From Polytrichum commune (lineage: Eukaryota > Streptophyta > Polytrichopsida > Polytrichales > Polytrichaceae): a stretch of DNA of 64,000 bases. Position numbers and translations under genes: made by a program. Below are positions 21,901-34,331 of the stretch, piece after piece. Below the pieces are notes generated by a model that was not told the origin of the DNA, ran no database searches, and saw only the letters and a list, made by a program, of their open reading frames with translations. Every line of letters begins with the position of its first letter. Position 1 is the stretch's first letter. The stretch is from assembly GCA_950295325.1 (NCBI GenBank), contig OX485803.1, positions 11,532,001-11,596,000 of the forward strand. Direction: 5' to 3'.

Positions 21901-24900
21901 GGATTATCTCATCTTTGAATCTGCCAGAAGATCTGGCCGCTGCCGCCTTATGATGTGAGGCAACCTGCCAGTAGGACAAATTTCAGGCATTTTTCAGTGG
22001 CCACCAAAGGTAGAAATGAAGCACAAATTGTTCATGCAGACGTAACTTTTCATTAAGAAAAGTGATGGATGTTTAACTTACTGCAGCAGTATCTTGTTGC
22101 TTACGACCAACTCCATAGCGCTCTGCCACATTCTCTGAAGTAATGCCCATGGGCAGCAAGCAGTCCTGAGCTCTTTGATCAATCTCCACCTGCTCATATT
22201 CAAAAAATAATAATAATAATAAATTAATCAATCAAATTAATGAAGAAATAAAAACATTGCTGCCGCCATGGAAAAACAGTATGAATGGATAGACTATATA
22301 ATGATTCTGGAAAAACAGAGAAGAGCAGGCAACTAGACATGGACAAGTAAAGTAGTGACAAGTACCCAAGCCTACAACACAACAATTGTATATCCTCAAT
22401 CATGTTATCTTGAGATCAAATGCACAAAACAACATAACATTCATAGCACATGCTCATTACTTCAGCACTAAAGCAGAGCAAGACACGACCATAGCAGCCA
22501 CAACAACAAAGTCACAGAATACACTTTTATAGTGATGGAATAATACCCGTGGATTAACAGATCCTTCCCATGACATAGGATTCACAGACATAGACTCCAA
22601 GCCAGCTCCAATACCTGTTGATATCAAAGTGGTAAATTAGCAGCTAATTTATTGAACAGGCCTTGTTAAACTATCATTAAACAACTACCTATTGAAATTA
22701 GGAGAGAGTAAAAATTAATTCTCTCCCACCCAATTTTTCAAGGAAAAAATGTCATATACTTCCCACACTCAATCCTGAATAGGTTGAATACCACTTAAAT
22801 CTGACATGTTTTTAAAGAAGCGATTCACTCCCAAATGTGTAAAACCATTGCATTTGAAACACCCATAGACAAAAACACCCATAAAGGTATTTCTTTGAGC
22901 TTTTAAGTACAATGAAGAAGAGCATGGACATACCAATGTCATAAAAGCCAGCTTTAATTGCTGCCACTACATCGGCAACTGCTTGCAGTCCAGAGGAGCA
23001 CTGTCTATTCACAGTTCTGACAGGCACCGTCTCTGCTTCCAAAAAGAGGCTTGTTAGACAATTTCAGAATGCAAAAGCTTTACAAACAAAACATGGAGAA
23101 TAACATTGCTTCTTCATCAAGGCAACTCTATTCGTATAAGGACCGCAACACGAAGTTGCTCTGGAACATGCAATAACTCAGAGTTGAAGACCTATCACTT
23201 ATCTTCAAAGAAGCATATATGATTGGCAACTATTTCATCAACAAGAGAACATTGAGAATGAGAGAAAAATTTGATTTAAAACTTAGCTGCACGATTGTTA
23301 CATTGTTACAATATACCCAAATTTTATCACCTACTGCCCCTGAACCCCAGTAGAAGAATAACTCCACCTTGAAGAAACCTAGAGAAAGGGAACGCTAAGT
23401 AAACCCCACATTTCCTTTTCATATTAGTGATAAGGACCAAATCAGGTCTTCTTCAAAACAAAGAGAGACAAATGTGGTTATAGGAGGAAGAGTGATGGTG
23501 GACCTGGAAAACCAGCAAAAAATGCCGCCATACGGCACTCATTTGCTCTTTGTGCACCTGGAGCTAGTACAGTACCAACCACAATGTCTCCAACCTCAGC
23601 AGGGTTGACACCTGTACTTTCCACAACAGCCTGGTCCCAACCCCAAAAACCCAATCAAATCACTAAGCAACCAGCTCCCACCAAACTGTATACCATACCA
23701 TTTCTCCAACATCCAACCACAAATCCAGTAAAACAAAGATTACCTTACCATTCTTTCCACAGTACATGAACACCGTCTACCCAGCAAGTTTTGAGACCTA
23801 TTTCAGTACTAGCTTCACCGAGATTATTAGTTGAGGTTCAATAAAGTATACTCATGTAAGCATAGATGAGGTTGAACCAGTTCAAAATCAGCCAACTCTG
23901 AGAGTATAAAGGGCAATATAGGGGGGAGAGGAGGGGACTGTGATAGAATATAGGCAATATGGAGAGCAAGACCAGAAGTAGAACAAAGAAGGATTTGAGA
24001 AAATTTAATCAGGTATGAGGAACTGCATTGAACCTTCAGGACGGGGGCCAAAAGGTCATCTGGGAAGGTATCCTTGAAACCTCCTCGCTTCGCACGACAA
24101 ATCGGTGTTCGAAATGCACTGCACATAATACATCCAGGGAAAAAACAAATCACTTCAGAACACTAGTGATCAATAGGGCACCGATGGTGGAAAGCAGAAA
24201 CAAGCTAGCATTACTCCCAATTGGCTTTATTTACCAAGTCAAGTCAAGTCAAGTGAAATGAAGTGAAGTGAAGTGAAGTGAAGCGAAGCGAAGTGCTTGA
24301 AGTGCTTACGCAACAATTACAACATCGTCAAGTAGATCCGAGGCCCTTGTATAAGCGGTGGTGTCGCCAGCAGCACAAATTGATGACTGCAAAAATCCAT
24401 CCACACACCAATCAACATACATAACTACTACATCAACTTCCAAAATCAACACACAGACTCAGCCAAAGGTTAAAAAGAGTCAATCCTAATAAGATTTCAT
24501 GGTAAAGTTCCAGCTTTTGTGAGCTCTTCAACAACACTGTTAGGTTGCAAAACACCAGAAAATCTGACCCATCTACTACATAATTCCTCCAAAAGATGCT
24601 AATCCTCTCTATTGCTTCACTTCTGCAGAGAAATCTTATTAACAATTCTTGAACATTGCAGACAACATGTTTGTCAACTAAGTACAAGTTAAATATCGAG
24701 ATAATCCAGATAAATATGTCTTAAGGGGTTCTATTTATGAATTATAATTCTAAAATGGAGCATTGAGAACAAAGTGGAGAAGATGTCCATGTTAAGCATC
24801 TTGATTACCATCACCTTTGATGTGTCCACATTATTGTTTATATTGATTAGGTCAAACTCATAGTGAGATTCAGGCTGAAAGTTTTGTGAATGTTTCTATC

Positions 24901-25106
24901 CAGGTGAAGACAATAAGTGAGAGGTTGGCATCAATTTTCCTAACTATTAAGTTCGCTCGAACCTTTTGGCAAAACTATATCTCCAAAAAGAAGAAAAGAT
25001 TAGAGTCATATCGGAGGCTCACAACGACGTTGGCGGATGCCCGAGGGCCAGATTCGGGCTTCAAGTGGTCGAGCAGCACCTGCTGCCTCATCCTCATTTT
25101 CTCCAT
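18921..25106 (-). CDS. KAT2: peroxisomal 3-ketoacyl-CoA thiolase
   Basis: Performs the last step of peroxisomal fatty-acid beta-oxidation, cleaving 3-ketoacyl-CoA with CoA to acetyl-CoA and a shortened acyl-CoA. Fourteen coding exons (minus, 5' to 3'): 25106-25023, 24386-24310, 24118-24034, 23630-23504, 23032-22934, 22614-22547, 22189-22082, 21964-21887, 21677-21545, 21297-21201, 20512-20389, 20186-20078, 19901-19818, 19030-18921. All phases join and every intron is GT-AG. The product is 460 residues, against 462 for Arabidopsis KAT2/PED1 as I recall it. The N-terminus has RQQVLLDHL, a PTS2 peroxisomal signal of the form RQ-x5-HL. Thiolase residues are present: nucleophile C136 (NRQCSSGLQ), H391 ([17 protein letters not shown]) and C423 (MCIGSGMGAA). 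The sequence ends NLLSKDAK. No stop or frameshift is seen, so it looks functional. The start is the first ATG, directly before the PTS2. Confidence 0.95.
24236..24300. repeat. pentanucleotide microsatellite in KAT2 intron 2
   Basis: Runs of CAAGT then GAAGT/GAAGC units, about twelve in all, ending roughly ten bases from the KAT2 exon 2 donor (GT at 24309-24308 on the minus strand). Confidence 0.8.
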
Positions 25107-25170
25107 CTCTAAGTTTCGCCTCCACCAAATCCCAAATCTTCAACTCTTCGATTAACACCACACCGAAATC

Positions 25171-25899
25171 CTACAAATCCCAGAGGCACCAAAAAAATTG
25201 GTAAGATGAAAATGTATAAGGATTTCAAGTCAACACTGATGTACACGTATAAGCGTCAACTAGTGATTTTTTTTTTAAAATTAAAAAGGTATCCGAAGTA
25301 ACTCTCTCTCCCTTTCTATATCCCTCTCCTAAAAAAATAAAAGACGCAGCAGACACGTACGCCCTAACAACCCCAAACTAAAATTAAACAAAATTCTGAA
25401 TCCACATAGAATTGCATGTATGTGCACACAGCGAGATAGATTTGCCCTGACCCGTCACACTTCCTAACAATCACGACCGAAAATAGACAGAACAGGAAAC
25501 TCGCACACATCCACTTTGCCTTAAAAAAAGAGGAAACATGAAACTCAAATACTACCTACACTCAAACCCATAAAACAAACCGAATGTGCATCCAAACTCT
25601 TGCACAGCTTGCAAAATAGAAGAAGACGAGAAGACACAAAGAATTTACACAAACCCAACAAAAGTTCCTCACCAGATTGAACTCAAAGTCGCTTAACAGC
25701 GTGTGTTTCAAAACCCAAAACTAATTATGCATGGCGTTGATCACCATCTCTCACATGTCAATTCCATAACCTGATCACCGGCAAACATTGGCCTAATTGG
25801 GTCTCAAAAAGGAAAAAGATTGAAAAATAAATCCATTCTGCACCTGCGACTTACAAGCAGCAGGTTCAAACCCCTGATCGGAGAGCAACTGCAACTTAC
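25171..25899 (-). other. KAT2: possible 5' UTR intron of KAT2
   Basis: On the minus strand a consensus donor (CTT/GTAAGT) at 25899 and an acceptor (TTTGTAG/GATTTC) at 25171 would remove 729 bases between the inferred transcription start and the ATG at 25106. Inferred from splice consensus only. Confidence 0.4.
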
Positions 25900-26012
25900 A
25901 AGGAGCTCAAAAGCGGCACAGAAGAAGAGAGAGAGAGAGCGCTCCCACCTGTAAGTTCCGGTAGCTGGATTGGTGAATGATCGAGAAGCACAAGAGACCT
26001 CAGAGGGTGTGG

Positions 26013-26020
26013 AATTTATA
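26013..26020 (-). promoter_or_regulatory. KAT2: TATA box candidate for KAT2
   Basis: TATAAATT on the minus strand, with CT-rich leader sequence (a CTCTCTC tract at about 25927-25941) downstream. This would put transcription start near 25985. Confidence 0.45.
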
Positions 26021-27210
26021 ACTTAAGTTTAAAGGAAGAATCACTTCTTAGAGGGTGGTGGAATGCTTGCTCGCTTGCTCGCTTGCTTGTGGGGATGTTA
26101 CAGTGAGTCATCATCGCCGGAAGCTTCGTCGGTGGGTCGGCGGTGATTGGATAATTGGATAAGCCAAACGGTAGTAATTCTAAATTAACTTTACTCCCCA
26201 AATATTTTACCTTCATTGCAATTCTTTAACCCAGGCTAAACGCTTATAGCAAATTTAAACGAAACACGTGTTGTAATAGCAAATCTACGACAAAGCATCG
26301 ACAGAAATTGAACCTCTCCTTGTCCAGAAATGATTATTGAAAGTGCATGTTTGTTGATTCTTTAACTAAATATATAGGTCCTCCTAATTATGTTCAATAT
26401 TGAGTGTGAAGTAGTTTTTGAAGACGTAGTCCAATCTTTTTTAAACATGTGTTTCTATGGTGCTTGCTTTTTGATCGTCACCAACCCACACACCAATCAA
26501 ATACAGGTGTCTGATTGAGAGACATAACCAAACAATGTATGCATACCTTATACTAGATGATATGCAACCTTCATAAAAACTCTCTCTAAGTTGCTTTGTG
26601 TGTGTGCGTGTGTGTGTGTCAAGAAGCTTAACCTTCCAAGACTATAAGCTATCACTCTACCAATTGGTCTCTGTACATCACATTGTATATTCATGTTGTA
26701 CAAGTCTGAAATATCGCATGTAAATGTATATTCAGGTTGTACAAGTATGAAATTTCACATGTATGAGAGGCTCAAATTGGGCTCCAAAAGCATTTAGGTT
26801 AAACTTGATTCATGTCATGTCTTTGGTAGAAGATCCATGGAAGATGTACAAAAGGTAAAGATGTTTCATGACAACTACTATGTAGTGGGGATTAGTGAAA
26901 TGCAGAGAAAAATTGTGTAGCTTGGGGTTTTCAAAATTTGATAACATTAGGGTCAAAGATTCCGATTTAGTCCAATAGAACTTAGTTGAAATGAAACAAC
27001 AACAAATTTGAGAGGACAAGAGGGAATTATTGCATATGAACATACCTCTCAATTATCCAACTTAAAAGCCCATAAGCATTGTGCAATCCAAAGAGTATTT
27101 TTTTAAAGTTAATTTGACACCAAACGTAGCTACAAAGACCTCAACTTAGTCTACTTGATGTTATTTGAGATGATACAGCCACGAACTTGTAAGGTTAGGT
27201 TTGTAGGATG
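26021..27210. other. intergenic, nothing recognised
   Basis: AT-rich DNA with a (TG)n microsatellite at about 26598-26620. No gene or paired terminal repeats seen. Confidence 0.4.
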
Positions 27211-27970
27211 CCCTAGGGGGGGCACTAGATGTAATTTAGAAATGACGTGCGATAAAATATAGGGTATTTAATATTCATTTGAGGTAAAATTTTGAAATAA
27301 AAAATAAAAAATATAAGGGGTACATTAATGTTGGAAACCAATTATTAAAAAATTCCATGCAATATAACATGTGTAAGGGCTCACATTTTGCTTCATCAAA
27401 GAAGATGGAGGGCTTAGTTTTATTTCATGAAGGTTTCTCTTCATTAAGGATACTTTGAACTCCACTATGTTTAAATGTTGACATAAGGGGGTATATTTGA
27501 GACAATATTTGATGTTTGAAATTCTTTTGCAAATGTTGTACGAACTCTTGCTATCCTGCAAATGTTGGACAATTGTGTTTCTTAACTCACTCAATTTTAA
27601 GGTTGCACCCTACTTGCATTCTTCATTACAATCTTGTTGTTGTAATTAAGTTCTATTGTGTTTTCTTCTTGTCATACCACAACAATGCAATCCCGTTATT
27701 AAAATGCCAATTCACAATGCACCCCCCTCCCTCGGCTAAAAACTAAAGGCTATCAAAAATTTGTAAGAAAAATAAGATATTTAATATTGAATGCATCCTA
27801 GATTTTTGATTACCAATAGGGTATTAAAAGTTCAAGCTCGATAGGATTTTTTCTACTTTAAGGACTCCTAATATTCTAATTCTTAAAGATAAATACCCCC
27901 CTTGAAAATAAGTGGTTGTCACAGGTGTTTCCAAAAATTTACTATGAGTGCCCCCCCCCCCCCCCCCGCG
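27211..27970. mobile_element. hAT-like non-autonomous element with G/C-run ends (G1)
   Basis: It is flanked by a perfect 8-bp target duplication, GTAGGATG (27203-27210 and 27971-27978). The left end is CCCTAGGGGGGGCACTAGAT; the right end, reversed, is CGCGGGGG and onward through 17 C (27951-27967), then GCACTCATAG. Near the left end is GACGTGCGATAAAATATAGG followed by GTATTT, shared with elements at 40469 and 45057. No transposase frame. The 8-bp duplication suggests hAT. Confidence 0.7.
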
Positions 27971-27978
27971 GTAGGATG

Positions 27979-30490
27979 AGCATCCAACATAAAATATTGA
28001 ATCCCTATAAGTTTGTTGTTGATTCATCTCACATGACTCAAACTAGATTAATTCCAGAGTCTTTTTAAAGCTAATTATGATGTCGAATTGGCTAGAATAG
28101 TATTATTCATATTACATCTTATTTCAAGGCTTTCAAATTGGATGAATGAGAGGTATGCTCATATGCAATAATTTCATAATAATTTCCTCTCTCATGTGCG
28201 CATAAAGTGACAATGCCTTGTGGAAACTTGGGAGGGGCATCTTTTTATCGCACTATCCATGAACTAGGATTTGACTATATTTGGATTTATGCATTAATTT
28301 TGGACAATTTCAACCACGAATATGATACACATTGGATCTCAAAACCACACAAATATGGTGGTTGGCGAACATGGAATGCAAATATATTGAAGTTGTGATT
28401 GTTGTGTATTGTGTTTTTTTTTTTTGTGAACATGATATTCATGAAAACAACACATTCAGATGTGGCTTTTGTTTTTCAAGGCCGACTCAAATTCTAGTCT
28501 TGCGGAGTGCACTTCAACTTTTAGAAATTTTGTATGGGCACCTATGTTACACGTTCATAGAGTAAGAAGAAGTCATTTTCTATCATGATTGTTATGTTTT
28601 GATTGCTATCAAGAGTGTTTGAAATAGCAATGAAAAACATAACATTGGTGATATAAAAATATTTTTTCCCTCATTATCACTTGCACATGCTACTAGCATT
28701 TTGTAAATACATTTGGATGTAATTGGCAAAAGTTGCATTCAAAGACCAATCCAAGACGCCCTACCTTGTATTTGAGAGAACGGCATTTGTGGCATTTTTG
28801 CATGCCATGTGACATTTTCACGGATACCATGTTAGATGTTTTTGTCCCCACAAGTGCACAATGATCCCCTATTATTGGAATCAATGTCACCCTCACATGA
28901 GCTCCCAACACAACAAAAACATGACCACTTCCCACTTTGACATTCTTTTTCCACATTCTAATCATCTCCAAACTGCACGGCTCATGTGTCTATGGGTAGG
29001 TATCCATGTTAGCTCGATGTTTTATAGTTGTTACGATTGCGGATTAATGAGTTCAGTGGGATTTTAAAGTAAGGATAAAATCATCCATCAACCAAAAATT
29101 GGGTTGCTTGGGAAGCTAGGGGGGCAATGTTCAAGATTGAAGTCCTCATGTGAGTGTCATGTTGAAGGGCTGGTTCAAATCCAAGACGTTAATCCAAGAA
29201 TATAGAAATGAAATACAAAATTCATATCAAACTTGTGCATGAATGATAGGGTACATGTTTCTAGTACAATGTGAAGAATTAAGAATCAACCATCTAACTT
29301 CACTTCTTATAATGACAATGCCCTACGCTTATTGGTTCTTGTGGCGGACATATTATATTGAGGACTTCAAGTGATATCTTCATTTTCAATTTGGGGTTGC
29401 ATTTTGAAGGGCTATTTTGAGAAAGGTATATTTTGAAGGACCGAATCACGTTTGAAGGGCATTGAAGACTTCAATCTTGAATATTGCTAGGGGATTAAGT
29501 GAGCGTTGTTGGAAGGGTCATGTAGTCAAGGATATGTGGCATGTTTAGAAGTCAAAGGAGCAAACTAGGGAACAATAAAGTTTTGTTGCTTGGAATTTTC
29601 AATTCTAGTCAAATTGACTCCGGAATTAGCACGTATCAGAAACTCGGGACTTAACAACAAGTGCAACTGATCATGACAAAAACACACAACTTAAGGCCCC
29701 GCCCCACCTGAACCATAAAAGTGGCCGGGATTTTGATAGTTTTCTGTAATTGTTGTCTGTCTGTCCACTGTTCAACCCTCTGGAGGTAGTTTCCGGCTAT
29801 GTTCGGGGAAAACCGACGGCTAGTTCATTATCAACCGATGGATTTTCCCTCATGGCCGGTCCAAATTTCCAACCATCGGATGGCAATCCGACTGTAATTT
29901 CAATCCTCCGGCAATTAGCCGATGGACCAGAAAATGTCCCAGAAATGTAGCCAATTCTTCTTGTGAGTTACTGGATTTCAGCCGGAAGCATCCAGAGCGC
30001 TATTTGTCTGGGGCATCTGATGATGCACTTGAGGAAGTACCCTAAACCTTAAACTTTTGAATTATGCAACCTTTCCATGACCAAATCCAATTGCTTCTAT
30101 GAAGAATTGGGGGACCCTTGGCCTTCAAGCGGTGAAGGCATTGCTAGGTTCAATTCCTGCCAAGGATATTAACTCTTCAAATTTAAAGTTTTGAACATGC
30201 CTTTCTTTTCACTTATTCAAAATTTTGTACTAAGAAATGATTTCTAATAACTTTTCATACATTTTTAAAACAATTAGTGCCGATATGAATTCCATTTAAT
30301 CGGATATTCGCCAATGAAAATATGAAAATATAGGCAATTGGCCAATTGCTTTCACAAAAGACTGGCTCTTGCCGATGTAAATTGGAAAAAATCCAACCCT
30401 TCCTAGCAACTACCAGCAATTAGCCACTAAGGCTTCAAAAACTTCCTGAACTCTGGTTTCCGGTGAAGAGATACCGAGTCAATGAATGCT
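27979..30490. other. intergenic, no confident gene
   Basis: AT-rich sequence without sustained coding. At about 30108-30165 there is a tRNA-like pair (GGCCTTCAAGCGGTGAAGGC, then GGTTCAATTCC) resembling pol III A and B boxes, but no cloverleaf could be drawn. Confidence 0.35.
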
Positions 30491-30680
30491 AATTATTTTT
30501 TTATTTTTTTGAGACAGAAGGCTGACATGCCAACACCAAAGTACAAGAAGCAGTTGATCACTTGGCAAGTTTTTTGTCAAGTAGAGAGGAGATTCACATC
30601 CGGGATTCGAATCGCCACCCTCTTCCTTGAGATTTGGGTATCTCTCCACCATCATCTGGTAGTTTAGGGTCATCTCGGAC
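30491..30680 (-). mobile_element. tRNA-derived SINE
   Basis: Read on the minus strand, an A-box-like stretch at 30660-30641 (ACCAGATGATGGTGGAGAGA) is followed about 30 bases later by a good B box at 30613-30603 (GATTCGAATCC). The body ends in an A-rich tail at 30510-30491 (CAAAAAAATAAAAAAATAAT). Size, internal pol III promoter and tail fit a plant SINE of about 190 bp. No target duplication was found. Confidence 0.55.
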
Positions 30681-30875
30681 CTTCAATATCCACTCTCGAT
30701 TACACACCTGCACTAGAGGTGCAGTGTTCAAGAGATTTATGGGCATGATCGGTCAAAATCCTAGTGTTTCTCTATCCCGTCAACGATCTTCCGCCAACTG
30801 CCATGGTTGTTCAAAGTTAAGGATGTCGAAATACTGTCGTTAACTAAAACTTAGCTCCGGACAATCTGATGACTA

Positions 30876-31213
30876 CACTAAATAGGTAGATTAGTGTTGG
30901 AAACACTAATAGTCGACGAAAACGCTAAATGTAAATTGTCTCTATAGTGTTAGAACACTAAATGTCAACTCTAACACTATTTGTACCAAGTAGTAACTTT
31001 AAATATTTACATGAGCGCATTTAGTGTTAGATGATATTTTGTAAATCTTGGAATGAAGAATTGAAGGAAGAAGAATATGAGAACCTCGTAAAAGGTATAA
31101 TTTGTTCAAACCCTATTCAAACACTAATTGTAATATCAGTTGAAAATTAGTGTTTTAGGTAACTATTGTATCTAACACTAATCTTCATCTAACACTAATC
31201 TACCTATTTAGTG
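30876..31213. mobile_element. TA-flanked MITE, 338 bp
   Basis: The ends CACTAAATAGGTAGATTAGT (plus GTT) and their exact reverse complement are flanked by TA (30874-30875, 31214-31215). Inside, AACACTAA or TTAGTGTT recurs many times. It is related to the MITE at 62691-63038, which shares the repeated TTTAGTGT motif, size and TA target. Probably non-autonomous Tc1/mariner. Confidence 0.75.
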
Positions 31214-31501
31214 TAGCAGGTTGCATGTTTAGCGTTGTGGAAGTATCAGCAGAGTATGTTGGTTGCTAGATGCCGGAGGCAAGCTCAGAGGTTAGCTCTC
31301 CATTTTATCGAAGCCACGTATTATGCCAGTTATGATTGTGACTTAGTTACAAATCCTGTCGGGAAGGTATAGTAAATAAGCAACCTGCCCATACTTGAAA
31401 CCCTTGAGATAGAGTCAGGTGGGGCAAGCCCTTTATTCTAGTGAGTTCCATTCACAAGCTTACCTTATAAGGGATAGATTTTTACAGGACCCCTTCGTAA
31501 A

Positions 31502-31646
31502 ATTATTCAAATCCATAACAATGTTTTGTGGGACTGACAATATTTCACAGATTATTCTCGGATATTCCCATATTCAATTTGAATAATTGGGAATATTATG
31601 TGGAATATTGTCAGTCCCACAAAACATTGTTATGGATTTGAATAAT
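31502..31646. repeat. long near-perfect hairpin
   Basis: Arms 31502-31544 and 31604-31646 are exact reverse complements over 43 bases, extended by five more pairs with one G-T. The enclosed 50 bases fold again (ATATTCCCA at 31562-31570 with TGGGAATAT at about 31588-31596). The whole makes a 145-base foldback. It could be a foldback transposon or a young small-RNA precursor; no coding is seen in the arms. Confidence 0.7.
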
Positions 31647-31649
31647 GTT

Positions 31650-32760
31650 ATGCTTACAACTTCCACAAATCCCAAAGCATGGTTATTCCCAACAATATCA
31701 TAGCAACTATCTAGTTCAACACTTTAAGTGCCAAAACATATTTCCATGTCATAATTCTTTGCATCACAAATCAATGTGATAACAACTATGGACAAACTTA
31801 TTCCATAACTCATTCATTTTATGTCAAAAATAAATGAAACGACTACGGTAATTTGTTGAGCTCCCATGATAGTCTGTTAAGTGCAACATATTATTTTGGG
31901 GATCACGGATCAAATTACTAGCGTGTTTTTGCATGTATTAACCGTAATATTGGACATTACCAAACATATATTTTGGGATTGATTGAGCATTCCTCCGATC
32001 ACTCCAAAAGTGCTAGCCTTTGTTTATTGGCACCTTTCATCTTTCTCAATAAGTTTCATGGGTGGTAGTTATATGGATTTCATTTCTCAAAACCTACTGT
32101 CAAGGGCATAATAATTGTTTGTCCCTACACATTGATGTACTGTTGATAGGTCTATTGGTGTATCTCGATTGATTGATTGAGTTATTTGATCCCAAGCAGG
32201 TGTTAGTTTGGTTTGAAATTATAATCACCAAGTTGTACATAGATTCAACATTCTTATCCTCCTAGATGGTAGGTATCATGAGCATGTGCCTCAATTACAT
32301 CCACAAGCTTCATTTACAATTTGTTTATCCATTTAAGGTAGGCAAACCTAAGTTGTTCATCTTTATTGACACCTATATTTGAGTGATAACTCATGTGCTT
32401 ATGTGTGGATCTAAGAACAAACACCAAAAGATATAATGTATTAAAAAGAGAATTGGACTACATGCTTAAATTTGTTAATTAGTCTAAATGCAATAGTCAA
32501 CATAATTGAAGAACCTATGTGATCATTTAATGAGAAAGAGAATCTTCAGTTTGACAACGAATTAGACATTCATATGAGCTTGATTTGGACTTGCTAATCA
32601 ACTTGCACTAATTGCATGTTTGTTCAGTTGTTTGGATGTGGGCCAAATATATATTCGAGAAGGTTTCCTTGATTTTAGGCAATTTATGTCTTCCTTTATG
32701 TAGAGCAAATGAAACCATTAAGTTTCTGGGGGTGTTTCTTTAGGGGCCGCATGCCTTACC
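31650..32760. other. intergenic, nothing recognised
   Basis: AT-rich with no coding-like frame and no obvious repeats. It separates the hairpin from the promoter of the hydrolase-like gene. Confidence 0.4.
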
Positions 32761-32816
32761 TTATTATTGTGTCATTGTGGAAAAGCCCTGAGAAAACAGA
32801 GGTCGCCCACCATATA

Positions 32817-32857
32817 CACGTGGCCAAGAAAAAGGCCCATCTGGACACGTGACGTGG
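32817..32857 (+). promoter_or_regulatory. G-box cluster upstream of the hydrolase-like gene
   Basis: CACGTG at 32817-32822 and 32846-32851, with ACGTGG directly after the second. G-boxes bind plant bZIP and bHLH factors. A pyrimidine-rich leader follows and a donor (CTTCAG/GTGGGT) lies at 32957, so transcription probably starts between these. The motifs are seen; the regulation is inferred. Confidence 0.45.
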
Positions 32858-32956
32858 CCTTCCTCTCCATTCCTCACTCGGTCTTGCGCCCCTCGCATTC
32901 TTCAAAGCTCAAAGTTTTCCTGCACCCGATTTCGCATCTTTCCTCATCACCTTCAG

Positions 32957-34273
32957 GTGGGTTGCATGCATTCTAAACAGTCATGTTTCTCTCTTTCACA
33001 ACTTCTACTCAAAATGAAGACTTTGCAAGTCATCTGCTGTTACTGCAGAGCTCAACATCGTCGAAAGGGGGTGCAATTGGCATCTTCTTTGAAGCTTTTT
33101 GATGTGGTGCATCAATCTGGCATGTTGTAAACATCCCTACATATTTCCACTGATCAGATTTTTCCCCGCGTTTATTTTTCCTTGATGACCAAATGGTCGC
33201 ACAAATTCTAATCCTAATTGGCCCTTGTTGATGAGGGTTCGCCTTCCTCTGAGCGATTGTAACCAAGTGTTTCAGTAGCTTTGTGGATCAATTCTCTCAC
33301 AGACACTAAACCTTAGAGCCACCACGAGTTTCTCTGTCCTTCCTCAGTAATCCTCCCAGTATAGAGCGAAATGCTGTGTCACATTTACTATTTGATTCCT
33401 GTAAGAATCGATTCTGAGCTTAAGCTGGAATTCGTGTCTGTTTGTGGAGCATCGATGATGATCCCTGTTGCCAGAAACCCTAACATATTGTCTTTTGTTC
33501 GGAGCATGTTCCGCATTTGCCATTCTATAGGGCTCATTCTTTTTCACTACATGCTATCAATCTCTGTATGATGTTCGTGACCAGGGCACTTCGATTCCGT
33601 GCTAAATAACCGTGTTGTTGAGCACTGAGAATTCTCTACTTCCCTGGTTGAGATTTTGCTCTGAGAATTAGATGCATCCTTAGATGCATATAGCCACCTT
33701 GTCATCCACATTTCAGCTAAGAAATCCTCGATTCTTATGGCCCCCGGATCCAAAAAATTGCATGCTCAAACTGTTACTTAGCATGTGCACTGTGTAACAT
33801 CTGATTTGCGTTTGCAAGTTTCCTGACCATTGATGCGCGATTCAGCTGTTTGCAGCATGTTCTGCATTCACCGGTCTATAGGGCTCATTCTTCTTCACTA
33901 CATGCTATCAATCTTTGTATGATGTTCGTGACCAGTGCACTTCGTTTCTTTGCTGAGTTGTGAAATGTACCCTCAAGTTCACGGTGTTGTTGAGCAAAGA
34001 GAATTCTCTACTTCCCTGGTTGAGATTTTGCTTCGAGAATTAGCTACACCCTTAGATGATATAGCCACCTTTATCATCCACATTTCAGCTAAGAAATCCT
34101 CGATCTGATGCTCCTCGGATCCAAAACATTATACCGTAATTCTGAATAGAATGCATGCTCAAACTCTTACCTTAGCATCAACAGCATGTGTGCTATGTAA
34201 CTTCTGATTTGTGTTTGCAAGTTTCTGACAAAATGTGCACGATTTCAGCTGCAATTGGCATTCGTTTGTACAG
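32957..34273 (+). other. possible 5' UTR intron of the hydrolase-like gene
   Basis: Donor CTTCAG/GTGGGT at 32957 and acceptor TTTGTACAG ending at 34273 would remove 1317 bases before the coding exon that starts at 34332. There are no coding frames within. It contains the tandem duplication listed separately. Confidence 0.4.
33502..34250 (+). repeat. tandem duplication, period about 350 bp
   Basis: Copy 1 at about 33502-33850 and copy 2 at about 33853-34250 share long blocks, such as TATAGGGCTCATTCTT, CACTACATGCTATCAATCT, TATGATGTTCGTGACCAG and AGAATTCTCTACTTCCCTGG. Copy 2 has extra bases near 33965-33990 and near its end. It lies in the inferred 5' UTR intron. Confidence 0.85.
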
Positions 34274-34331
34274 GTCTCAAGGTGTAAGGGGACATTAAGT
34301 GACGGGGAGGGAAGCAGTGAAGGCTTGGAGG

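Noticed and set aside
30108..30165. Possible tRNA gene with D-arm-like GGCCTTCAAGCGGTGAAGGC and GGTTCAATTCC
   Set aside because: No acceptor stem or anticodon arm could be paired; at most an old SINE.
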